Source: Promethearchaeota archaeon
GTDB taxonomy: Archaea > Asgardarchaeota > Lokiarchaeia > Sigynarchaeales > SOKP01
Length of the DNA stretch: 5,921 bases
NCBI GenBank assembly: GCA_014729315.1
Contig: WJKD01000822.1
Location: 1 to 5,921 of the forward strand
Direction: 5' to 3'
Below the pieces are notes generated by a model. It saw only the letters and a program-made list of their open reading frames with translations, did not search any database and was not told the origin of the DNA. Positions within the stretch are counted from its first letter, which is position 1, and each line of letters opens with the position of its first letter. Positions 1 through 5,921 of the stretch are shown here, piece after piece. The position numbers were made by a program, and so were the translations under genes.

Positions 1-2
1 AT

Positions 3-731
3 TCACCACCCAAACACCCGATACCGCAACACCCGGTACACAAAATACGGATTTGTCGTCATGTACCTTTTCCACAAATTCCCCGGATCCTGCGCCAATC
101 TGTACAACCACTCAAATCCGTGCCGCAAATACGCCGGCGTCTCCTGCCGCAGCCCGGCAAACACATCAAAGCTGCCGCCCACTCCCATCATCACATTTGG
201 TTTCAGCCGGGATTTGTTCTCATATAAAAAATACTCCTGCTTCGGCGTTCCCAGCGCCGCAAGCAGTATATTGGCATCTGTCGCATTGATTTCATCGATG
301 ATTTTATTCTGATCATCAAAATACCCATTCCGCCAGCCGGCGATCCGAATTCCCGGATAATCCACAGCCACCTTTTCCACCATCGTTTCCACGATTTCCT
401 GCCGTGCGCCCAGAAAATAGAACCGGAAATCCTGATTCGCCGATTCCTGCAACAATGTCCGCATCAGCATGATCCCGCCAACATGCTCCACAAGCGGCGC
501 TCCGATAATTTTCGATCCCCACACAATCGCATATTCCGGTATAATCAGCTCGCTTTCTTTCATAATTTTCGAAAGCTTTTCGTTCCGCTGCACCTGATAG
601 ATCTTGTTTGCATTAATTGGAACGATTTGCATCTTGTCCTTCGATGTAATACTCGCTTTAATTTTAGTTAAGATTTCATGAGTCGTTAAATTATCAACCA
701 GAAAACCTAAAAAATTTATTCGTCTCTTCAT
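3..731 (-). CDS. WecG/TagA/CpsF family (GT26) glycosyltransferase
   Basis: Complete 242-residue protein, the usual length for this family, which transfers a sugar (often N-acetylmannosamine, its uronic acid or glucose) from a nucleotide donor to an undecaprenyl-diphosphate-linked acceptor at the inner membrane face. Family hallmarks seen: LGAR at 107-110, GWRNGYF at 132-138, a TPKQE motif at 162-166, GVGGSFDVFAG at 183-193, and EWLYRL at 207-212 followed by the basic, aromatic tail (218-242) that in relatives docks on the membrane. The substrate-pocket half departs from the norm: where relatives have T-x-N there is P38-I-N40, and where they have the catalytic Asp in PDG there is P65-E66-Y67. 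The ATG overlaps the upstream stop as ATGA, with a weak GAAGA site 6 bases before it. G+C is near 50% over most of the gene but falls to about 22% at its 5' end. Family assignment is firm; donor and acceptor are unknown. Confidence 0.93.
   Translation of the reverse strand: MKRRINFLGFLVDNLTTHEILTKIKASITSKDKMQIVPINANKIYQVQRNEKLSKIMKESELIIPEYAIVWGSKIIGAPLVEHVGGIMLMRTLLQESANQDFRFYFLGARQEIVETMVEKVAVDYPGIRIAGWRNGYFDDQNKIIDEINATDANILLAALGTPKQEYFLYENKSRLKPNVMMGVGGSFDVFAGLRQETPAYLRHGFEWLYRLAQDPGNLWKRYMTTNPYFVYRVLRYRVFGW
541..731. other. Base-composition boundary inside the WecG-family gene
   Basis: G+C counted in 60-base blocks is 52% (481-540), 40% (541-600), 35% (601-660) and 22% (661-720), while 1-60 is 50% and 121-180 is 67%. 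The fall happens within a single intact reading frame. It may mark the edge of the exchanged polysaccharide cassette. Confidence 0.55.
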
Positions 732-1846
732 TTTTTATCTTCAAGCCTATTTAAAAAATGATTAAATGCTAAATACATCCATGATTGATTCCATCGATGA
801 TAGATATTTCTATTGGTATAATATTTATTTTTTTCATAATAAAAGGAACATAGAGATTTATTATATAAATTTTCGAATGTCCATTTAATTATTGGTATGG
901 ATCTATTAAAATCATCATACTTCGATAAAAATATTATCATGCTCGCTATTGAATGAATATTTATAGGATACTTTTTTTGTGGGAAATAATTACAGACATC
1001 TTTATTTAAAATGAAATTGTCCATATAATAGCTTTTCCCCTTTAAATAGTTATCTTCGTATCCTTGCCTTGCTGCATATTGAGTCGCAAATACTTCTAAA
1101 ATATATTCGGTATGAAATGAATCAATCCACTTTTGATTTTTTTCTTCTCCATAAAACCATGCTCCATTATCTTGTTGCCTACTTGCCAAAAACGAAAGAC
1201 TTTTGCTAATTATATCTTCATTTTTAGCCTCCATTAGTATCTTATTTTTTTCAATTAAAAATTTTGTCACCAAAGCTGATGCATTATATATTACTTTCTT
1301 GTCACATGGTGAATAGCTAAAACAAATACCTTCAGGGAAATTTGATATATTTAGTTCCTGTATGAAAAACTTTTCAATCGATTCCAATACTTCCAAGATG
1401 ATTTTATCTCGAGTCATTTCATAATACCTTAGCAAACCTGCGGCAACAAAATATGTAACAATAGCATTAGGATAATATTTAGGAAACGTTCCCCCTCGCA
1501 ATGTATAATAATGCCAATTATATCCCCATGAAAAGTATGTTGAATGACTTTTAAAATTCAAAATATTTTTCATCAATTTTTTGATAAAGTAATTCGGTCT
1601 CTGATTTATCATGGCTCCTTCTAAAGCAAGCCCGAGACTTTTTGGATTTATAGATTTTTTTATAAATGCATACTTCCTGATATTAAAGGGAATTCTTTTA
1701 AAAAATTGAGTAATAATAACATTCGTTAATATATTATTAAATTTTAAAAGAAACTCTAAAGGAGAATTAAAAGCATCAAAAACAGAGTAACCCTCAAATG
1801 GATTGTTTTCATAATGTTCTATAAATTCATAGATTTCTTCAAGCAT
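728..1846 (-). CDS. Predicted alpha/alpha-toroid-like protein of polysaccharide loci, function unknown
   Basis: A 372-residue soluble protein with no signal peptide and no obvious membrane segment. It resembles a family I recall from bacterial and archaeal polysaccharide clusters, whose members sometimes carry the doubtful name 'delta-aminolevulinic acid dehydratase'; nothing here looks like HemB. Motif blocks seen: HYENNPFEGYSVFDA at 11-25, FSWGYNW at 105-111, GICFSYSP at 173-180, QQDNGAWFYG at 224-233, KWIDSFHTEYILE at 239-251 and RWNQSWMYLAF at 351-361. The helix-rich layout and the Q-x-D-x-G-x-W element suggest an alpha/alpha-barrel as in terpenoid cyclases, glycan epimerases and uronyl hydrolases, but there is no DxDD cyclase motif. 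Conserved Trp, Tyr, His and Asp residues would suit sugar binding. Its start overlaps the formyltransferase stop by 8 bases with no clear ribosome site, so coupled translation is likely. Glycan modification is inferred from context only. Confidence 0.8.
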   Translation of the reverse strand: MLEEIYEFIEHYENNPFEGYSVFDAFNSPLEFLLKFNNILTNVIITQFFKRIPFNIRKYAFIKKSINPKSLGLALEGAMINQRPNYFIKKLMKNILNFKSHSTYFSWGYNWHYYTLRGGTFPKYYPNAIVTYFVAAGLLRYYEMTRDKIILEVLESIEKFFIQELNISNFPEGICFSYSPCDKKVIYNASALVTKFLIEKNKILMEAKNEDIISKSLSFLASRQQDNGAWFYGEEKNQKWIDSFHTEYILEVFATQYAARQGYEDNYLKGKSYYMDNFILNKDVCNYFPQKKYPINIHSIASMIIFLSKYDDFNRSIPIIKWTFENLYNKSLCSFYYEKNKYYTNRNIYHRWNQSWMYLAFNHFLNRLEDKK

Positions 1847-2555
1847 ATTTTTTTAGAACATCCTGTGCAATTTCTTTTAACTTATTATTTATTAGATAAT
1901 ATGTTTTACCCCCTTTATTGGGTATTGAATTTTCAATAAAATATTCTGGATTTGCAAAAAACTTAATGTACAAAGCTAAAGCCAACTCTTGACATTTAAA
2001 TCTTAGATCTTCAAAATCATCTCCTCTCTCAACATTAATAGATTCTTTCAGATAGATTGGGCCATTATCGACTTTGTAATCAACCTTATGAAGACAAACA
2101 TCAACTCGCCGATCAACTAACATTGACCATTCAGTTGCATTCCAACCTTTTATGCAAGGTAAATTACCAAAATGGGCATTTAACACTAGCGGTACTATCT
2201 CTATAACTCGTTTACTTAATATTTGGTCTAGCGCAACAATACCAAAATCTGGTTTAATTCGATTAATTATTTCTATTGCTTTATCACTATTTACATTAGA
2301 TGTTTTGAAATATTTGATCCCATTATATTTTAAAAATGAAACAGTTCTTATATTATCTTCAGTAGTACCCCGATAATATCTTTTCTTTATATCAGTATTA
2401 TACTTTCTTCTCAAGTATGCTTGTAGGTGGCTCCAAATTGATTTTTTGCCAAATAAAACAAAAACTTCGTAATTATCACATAGCGATGAAATAAGATCCT
2501 TTTTCCACTTTTTATTATCAACAAGCGGATAATTAGTCATTAATAGAATTTTCAT
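1839..2555 (-). CDS. Formyltransferase-fold protein, probable sugar N-formyltransferase
   Basis: A 238-residue protein of the methionyl-tRNA/GAR formyltransferase fold, expected to move a formyl group from N10-formyltetrahydrofolate to an amino group. The first strand is MKILLMTNYP (1-10), and a second strand sits at 103-109 (DFGIVAL). The catalytic triad is visible as N126-A-H128 and D163 in VDNGPIY (162-168), with spacing matching the Asn-His-Asp of E. coli PurN and Fmt. The loop LP at 132-133 followed by KGWNATEW (136-143) corresponds to the SLLP-type active-site loop. It is much shorter than Fmt (about 315 residues) and lacks the tRNA-binding C-terminal domain, so a small-molecule amino sugar is the likelier substrate; known sugar formyltransferases act on 4-amino-4-deoxy or 3-amino sugars. 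No aminotransferase that would make such a sugar lies in the window. The gene overlaps both neighbours, by 23 bases upstream and 8 downstream, and its own ribosome site is poor. Fold and triad are strong; substrate is inferred. Confidence 0.85.
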   Translation of the reverse strand: MKILLMTNYPLVDNKKWKKDLISSLCDNYEVFVLFGKKSIWSHLQAYLRRKYNTDIKKRYYRGTTEDNIRTVSFLKYNGIKYFKTSNVNSDKAIEIINRIKPDFGIVALDQILSKRVIEIVPLVLNAHFGNLPCIKGWNATEWSMLVDRRVDVCLHKVDYKVDNGPIYLKESINVERGDDFEDLRFKCQELALALYIKFFANPEYFIENSIPNKGGKTYYLINNKLKEIAQDVLKKYA

Positions 2556-3696
2556 ACGATTCCAATACCTTCATTTTTAATAAAAGCGCATCGATAAAAA
2601 ATTTTGTAGCCCAATTTGGCAACTGCATCGGCGCATATCGACCATAGATTGGAAATGATCCGGGGATAGCTCCATTATAATCCTTAAATCTCGCATTTAA
2701 TACTTGATGCGATTTAACATCATCTATTAAATGTAATGCGGTGTTCAAGTATCTAAGATCATTGTTTAATTGGTATGTTTTTAAAAGAACAATTGCCAAT
2801 TGAGCATATCCCGTTAAACATATATGCTTGGAAACATTTTTCCATTTTCGATCAATATCACAACCCAATTTTCTATGAATGCCATATTTTAATATTATTC
2901 GCTCTGTTGCCAATTGAACGCAATCTAAATATTTTTGATTTTTAGTAAGCAAATGTGATTCTAGCAACCCCCTCAATACATATCCTACTGTATGTGTATT
3001 TGCATAGCTATCTTTATAAAATGAATTATTTTCAAAATAGCCATTATTTATCTGTTGCTCAAGTGTCCATTCGATATTCTCTAGAGCTGAATTAACAATT
3101 TTATCGTCACTCCTTAATAATCCAAATTTTAAAAGAGCCCAGGCAACCCTAACATTATACGAATGGACTATATCGCTATGCAAGTATTTGACAAAGCATC
3201 CATTACTGTCCATACATGATATTAAAAAATCAGACGCTTTTTTACAAGCTTTTTCATATTTGTCCTCGGTAGTCATTTCAAATAAATAGGTGAGACCTAA
3301 CAAAATTTGTCCAGTATTGAATACTATAGGACTATCTTTATAGCCAAGTTCTCTACCTACAAATCCACCGTCTTCCCTTTGAATTGAAATCTCCCAGTCT
3401 CCAATATCTTTGGCTAACTCTAAGTACAACGGATTATTATAATGTTTAAACAAATCTAATAATGTCAAAATGATATAACCACTTGTCTCTGGATAAGGAC
3501 GCATCCAACCCCTGAAAAAATTATATGCTTTTAATGATCCGTTGTGATTTGATTTTTCGATAGTCATAGTTAACCATTTTACTGCTGCATCAAGATGAAC
3601 TTCGTCACTTAGTAATTTATGTTTAAAACCTATTACTGCCTCTAAATTATGTTTAAAAACATCCCTCAGAACTCGATAAATAAAATAATAGCGCAT
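2533..3696 (-). CDS. Predicted alpha/alpha-toroid (VpsJ/prenyltransferase-repeat-like) polysaccharide protein
   Basis: A 387-residue soluble protein from the start chosen here; the frame stays open to an ATG at 3741 (402 residues), but the ATG at 3696 has an AGTGGAGT site 7 bases before it and the one at 3741 has none. The sequence is a series of paired helices typical of an alpha/alpha barrel. Landmarks, numbered from the chosen start: YPETSGYII (68-76), QREDGGF (106-112, like the QW motif of terpenoid cyclases), YNVRVAWALLKFG (180-192), THTVGYVLRGLLE (234-246), and a C-terminal block with GAIPGSFPIYGRYAP (342-356) then PNWATKFFIDAL (359-370). Similar proteins in exopolysaccharide clusters are often called VpsJ-like or squalene/prenyltransferase-repeat proteins, but no cyclase or prenyltransferase catalytic motif is visible. 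It may bind, cleave or epimerise the glycan; which of these is unknown. It opens a four-gene overlapping string and is the first gene after a 311-base gap. Confidence 0.82.
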   Translation of the reverse strand: MRYYFIYRVLRDVFKHNLEAVIGFKHKLLSDEVHLDAAVKWLTMTIEKSNHNGSLKAYNFFRGWMRPYPETSGYIILTLLDLFKHYNNPLYLELAKDIGDWEISIQREDGGFVGRELGYKDSPIVFNTGQILLGLTYLFEMTTEDKYEKACKKASDFLISCMDSNGCFVKYLHSDIVHSYNVRVAWALLKFGLLRSDDKIVNSALENIEWTLEQQINNGYFENNSFYKDSYANTHTVGYVLRGLLESHLLTKNQKYLDCVQLATERIILKYGIHRKLGCDIDRKWKNVSKHICLTGYAQLAIVLLKTYQLNNDLRYLNTALHLIDDVKSHQVLNARFKDYNGAIPGSFPIYGRYAPMQLPNWATKFFIDALLLKMKVLESYENSIND

Positions 3697-3702
3697 TATA
3701 TA

Positions 3703-3710
3703 ACTCCACT
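3703..3710 (-). promoter_or_regulatory. Ribosome binding site deciding the start of the toroid gene
   Basis: On the minus strand this reads AGTGGAGT, with the GGAG core ending 7 bases before the ATG at 3696. It lies inside the longer open frame, which is why the shorter protein is preferred. It is the clearest Shine-Dalgarno sequence in the window; the other genes have weak or no sites and probably depend on translational coupling. Confidence 0.65.
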
Positions 3711-3756
3711 TATATGCTAGATTAAATTTATAATATACCATCAGGTTTTATTTGGG

Positions 3757-3785
3757 ATTATAATATAGCCATATGAATACTCTGG
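3757..3785 (-). promoter_or_regulatory. Possible promoter (-10 TATAAT, poor -35) for the left gene block
   Basis: A perfect TATAAT lies at 3762-3757 on the minus strand, and transcription from it would give a leader of roughly 50-60 bases before the ATG at 3696. The hexamer 17 bases upstream (CCAGAG) does not match TTGACA, and the surroundings are AT-rich, so the box could be chance. In its favour, it sits in the only gap in the gene string and directly before the cassette. Confidence 0.3.
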
Positions 3786-3786
3786 A

Positions 3787-3987
3787 TTACTGACTGCAAT
3801 CACTGCTTTTATCTTGGATCAGCCAATCAAAAGCTTCCAGAATTTGATAGTCTAAAACCGGGTAAGCTGCTTCAATGCAAGGACTGCAGTGTGCACTGAC
3901 ATATGATTCGAAGCGTATGGACTGTTCAAATATCATACGATTCTTAGCATCGGTATTGACTTTGCTTTTTGTCTATTTGCTTTCCAT
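3787..3987 (-). pseudogene. Relic of a small coding sequence interrupted by TAG
   Basis: Reading from an ATG at 3987, the frame gives MESK, then a TAG (3975-3973), then runs open to a TAA at 3789-3787. The downstream stretch has the look of real protein: it includes MIFEQSIRFESYVSAHCSPC and continues through LDYQILEAFDWL to an acidic, polar end. An ATG at 3936 inside it could still make a 49-residue peptide, but no ribosome site precedes it. G+C over 3781-3960 is about 41% (74 of 180), against roughly 18-32% in neighbouring blocks I counted, so the piece appears to have a different origin. I do not recognise the family. It could be the remnant of a mobile-element gene or of a polysaccharide gene lost from the locus; a functional small protein is less likely. 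Confidence 0.4.
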
Positions 3988-4007
3988 CAAATCATTTACT
4001 TAAAAGA

Positions 4008-5114
4008 TTAATTGATGCTACCATTAATACCGTGAAATGCAAATTCATAGACTTGTTTGAAAATCTTTAAACCATTTTGATAGCTGTAAAAATCTTTAAT
4101 CTTTTCCATATTATTCAATTTCATTTTTTTCAGTAATTTTGCATTATCATGCAATAGCGATATTTTAGCAACCATTTCTTCTATTTTATCGCTCGAAATT
4201 AAAAAACCATTCTCCAGATCTTTTATAATACTAGGTAAAGCTCCAACTGGACTTGCTACTATTGAACAACCATATTGCATTGCTTCCAAAATTGAATAAG
4301 GAAATGCCTCCGCGTATGAGGGCAATAGAAATACATCAGCCGATTCAAAATGTCTGAATTTATCCAGTCCATCTAAAACGCCGTAGAATTTTATATTCTT
4401 TATATTTTTCTTTTTTACTAATGCTTTTAATTTTTTTTCCTCACTTCCTCCACCAACGAATTTTAAAAAATAATTGCCGTCTTCTCGAAGCAAATTTTCA
4501 AAAACTTGCAATATTTCATACACTCCTTTTTCTTTTTCAATCCGGCTACAGAAAAGAATAATAAACTTCCCTTTCCTTTCTTTTATTGTCTTAAGAGCGC
4601 CGTTAGAATTCTTATTTACATAATTCGAGACAAAATAAATTGTTTTATCTTGTATCAAGTCATGCAATTCATCATATTGTAATTTTGTTAAAAATAAAAC
4701 TACATCAGAATTATTAAATAAATGTTTAGCTAAAATCTTCACAATTACCAGTTGGCGACCGGTAATTCGGCTTAAATATCCACCATGAATTTGCAAAACC
4801 ACCTTCTTGCGAAAAATCTTCGAGAAAAAAGCCAAAGAAGAATCCCTTATAAATGATTTTAAATCTACTGATGCGTTAATATGAACAATATCTATTTTTT
4901 TTGTTGCCAAAATACTGACAAGTCGCAATATCTTAGAGATACCAATAAACGTTTTCTTAGCCCAACCTTGATTATCATGTGGATTTGTTATTTGAAAATG
5001 ATGCAATTTGAAGTCCTCTTCATTTTCAAAAATATCAAGTATATTTTTAATGTGTCGCTGGACTCCTCCGCTTATTCGTTGTATATCTGGACCAGCAAGT
5101 AATATGTTAATCAT
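4008..5114 (-). CDS. GT4-type glycosyltransferase (GT-B fold)
   Basis: A 368-residue retaining glycosyltransferase that would add a sugar from a nucleotide donor to the lipid-linked repeat unit in the cytoplasm. N-terminal domain: MINILLAGPDIQRISGGVQR (1-20) with the GGVQRH acceptor/donor loop, then IDIVHINA at 74-81 and VVLQIHGGY at 105-113. C-terminal donor domain: FCSRIEKEKGVYEIL (188-202), whose Arg191 and Lys196 match the phosphate-binding pair of the family; FVGGGSEE (219-226); and an E-x7-E motif at E269 and E277 within AEAFPYSILEAM. The frame extends 9 codons upstream to a TTG at 5141, but the ATG at 5114 starts exactly at the first beta strand and lies one base after the polymerase stop (TAATATG), so it is preferred. 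Neither start has a good ribosome site. The bond formed and the sugar cannot be told from sequence. Confidence 0.92.
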   Translation of the reverse strand: MINILLAGPDIQRISGGVQRHIKNILDIFENEEDFKLHHFQITNPHDNQGWAKKTFIGISKILRLVSILATKKIDIVHINASVDLKSFIRDSSLAFFSKIFRKKVVLQIHGGYLSRITGRQLVIVKILAKHLFNNSDVVLFLTKLQYDELHDLIQDKTIYFVSNYVNKNSNGALKTIKERKGKFIILFCSRIEKEKGVYEILQVFENLLREDGNYFLKFVGGGSEEKKLKALVKKKNIKNIKFYGVLDGLDKFRHFESADVFLLPSYAEAFPYSILEAMQYGCSIVASPVGALPSIIKDLENGFLISSDKIEEMVAKISLLHDNAKLLKKMKLNNMEKIKDFYSYQNGLKIFKQVYEFAFHGINGSIN

Positions 5115-5115
5115 A

Positions 5116-5921
5116 TTATTTATAAAGATTTTTATTTTCAATTGACTGCGACAAACTATACCGTAGCTTCACCGCGACTCCCGAAAAGATCCAGATTATG
5201 GCTGAAAAAACAGGAGAGGATAAAGTTGGGCTATAGAATGATAAAAGTATCATATAAATTAATAGTAAACGATAGAGATAAAAATAAAACTCATATTCTG
5301 GTGTGGTGTTTTTTAAAGCTTTTATATATCTATATATTTTGAAAAATAAGAAAATTATAATAATAAATCCAATTACACCAATCTCAATCAAAATTTTAGG
5401 AATTTGCGTCTTCGCTATATTGTCACCATAACTATCTGAAAAAGCATTCTCCGCAAAGCTTCCTTTTGATAGTGTCGCGCCAATTCCATATCCAAAAATA
5501 CTTCTTAAAAATGATTCACTCATTAAATACGCTGCAATCCGTATCGAATCATATCTGCCGACAACATTATATTTTTGGTAACCACTTTCATATTGAAGAA
5601 CCCTTTCATAATCCATAAAACTAGTAATTACGTTACGATCTCGCCCAGCAGCTAACATATATTTATCATGTACTCGCATCGAAATAGTTAAAATCAATAC
5701 TAATAATCCCAGGCTGAGTACTTTGTATCCAAAATTTATTTTTCCAAATTTTGATCGATTCAATATCAAAAATACAATAAACACAAAAGATGTAATAAAA
5801 ATAAATCCTCTGACTGATCCTAATGTTGGGGGCATTAAAAATAAAAGTGTATATATAGCTGTCCTTAAAATTGATATTTCTTTCATATACCACTTTGTCC
5901 AGGTAATCGAAATGCCAACCA
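5116..5921 (-). CDS. O-antigen polymerase/ligase-like membrane protein (Wzy/WaaL type), 5' end outside window
   Basis: The C-terminal part of a polytopic membrane protein. The frame is open to the right edge: 11 further codons precede the ATG at 5886 without a stop, so that ATG is probably internal. Numbering from it, hydrophobic segments lie near 7-19, 27-42, 54-70, 165-184, 200-217 and 225-240. Between the third and fourth is a long polar loop (about 71-164) with arginines (R82, R84, R111) and the family-type element FGYGIGATLSKG (131-142), followed by IPKILIEIGVIGF (162-174). This large outer loop plus the GxGIG and E-x-G-x-x-G blocks is the signature of the Wzy/WaaL superfamily, which polymerises or ligates undecaprenyl-linked repeat units. 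Such proteins usually have 400-450 residues, so about a third or more is missing. In a polysaccharide cluster a Wzy polymerase is more likely than a ligase, but sequence similarity in this family is too low to be sure. Confidence 0.82.
   Translation of the reverse strand, partial: VGISITWTKWYMKEISILRTAIYTLLFLMPPTLGSVRGFIFITSFVFIVFLILNRSKFGKINFGYKVLSLGLLVLILTISMRVHDKYMLAAGRDRNVITSFMDYERVLQYESGYQKYNVVGRYDSIRIAAYLMSESFLRSIFGYGIGATLSKGSFAENAFSDSYGDNIAKTQIPKILIEIGVIGFIIIIFLFFKIYRYIKALKNTTPEYEFYFYLYRLLLIYMILLSFYSPTLSSPVFSAIIWIFSGVAVKLRYSLSQSIENKNLYK

Larger units (their letters stand above)
3697..4007. other. Intergenic gap between the right and left gene blocks
   Basis: This 311-base stretch is the only real gap between genes here. 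It contains the coding relic, a TATAAT-like box and a ribosome binding site, all on the minus strand. I see no hairpin followed by a T-run on the minus strand after the glycosyltransferase stop at 4008, so transcription may read through from the right block. Confidence 0.6.

Noticed and set aside
53..671. Plus-strand open frames at 53-289, 61-312 and 483-671, and a minus-strand frame at 316-522
   Set aside because: All lie within the WecG-family gene, which has clear family motifs. Their translations have skewed composition and no recognisable domain.
728..1846. Delta-aminolevulinic acid dehydratase (HemB) as the product
   Set aside because: HemB is a TIM barrel with a Schiff-base lysine and metal-binding cysteines. 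None of these is visible, and the context is polysaccharide synthesis.
2152..2376. Plus-strand open frame
   Set aside because: It is antisense to the formyltransferase, covers its conserved N-x-H region, and has no ribosome site or known motif.
2533..3741. Squalene-hopene cyclase or protein prenyltransferase function
   Set aside because: Only the general toroid repeat look and one QW-like element are shared. There is no DxDD motif or zinc-site pattern.
3914..3939. Inverted repeat CGTATG ... CATACG as a terminator or operator
   Set aside because: The arms are only 6 bases with a 14-base spacer and no T-run. It lies within the coding relic and is weak enough to be chance.
5112..5141. TTG start for the GT4 glycosyltransferase at 5141
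   Set aside because: It has no ribosome site and would overlap the polymerase end. The ATG at 5114 begins exactly at the conserved first strand.
4881..5342. Plus-strand open frames at 4881-5102 and 5142-5342
   Set aside because: They are antisense to the glycosyltransferase and polymerase, whose motifs are convincing.
5666..5893. Minus-strand open frame overlapping the polymerase in another frame
   Set aside because: The polymerase frame has consistent membrane segments and stays open to the window edge; this one has no such structure.
1..5921. CRISPR array, tRNA, rRNA, intact insertion sequence
   Set aside because: I saw no regularly spaced repeats, no cloverleaf-like or ribosomal sequence, and no transposase motifs or paired terminal repeats.

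Overview
The window is a stretch of a bacterial surface-polysaccharide (capsule, exopolysaccharide or O-antigen-like) biosynthesis locus. All credible genes are on the minus strand, so the biological reading direction runs from the right edge (5921) to the left edge (1). Most of the DNA is strongly AT-rich (about 20-35% G+C in the 60-base blocks I counted). The leftmost ~540 bases are close to 50% G+C, with one block near 67%. An AT-rich cassette set against a more balanced background is common in exchangeable polysaccharide loci. The low G+C, the one clear GGAG-type ribosome binding site and the protein families suggest a Bacillota (Clostridia-like) host, but the window has no taxonomic marker and this is weakly held.

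Right block, 4008-5921: the C-terminal ~60% of a membrane protein of the O-antigen polymerase/ligase (Wzy/WaaL-like) type runs off the right edge. One base after its stop comes a GT4-type retaining glycosyltransferase. Together these would add a sugar to the repeat unit and polymerise units at the outer face of the membrane.

Middle gap, 3697-4007: a break in an otherwise gapless gene string. It holds a short coding-like relic interrupted by an in-frame TAG, with visibly higher G+C (about 41%) than its flanks. After it comes a TATAAT-like box and the ribosome binding site that decides the start of the next gene.

Left block, 3-3696: four overlapping genes. The first three form an unusual cassette: a predicted alpha/alpha-toroid protein (387 aa), a small formyltransferase with an intact Asn-His-Asp triad (238 aa), and a second, different predicted toroid-like protein (372 aa). 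The fourth is a WecG/TagA/CpsF (GT26) glycosyltransferase. The overlaps of 23, 8 and 4 bases point to co-transcription and translational coupling. My inference is that the formyltransferase N-formylates an amino sugar of the glycan, and that the two toroid proteins act on the same glycan or its lipid-linked precursor; their chemistry cannot be read from sequence.

The two points most worth pursuing are the toroid-formyltransferase-toroid cassette, and the WecG-family gene. In the latter the base composition switches inside the reading frame and the usual active-site Thr and Asp appear to be replaced in the AT-rich half. I see no tRNA, rRNA, CRISPR array, intact insertion sequence or clear terminator.
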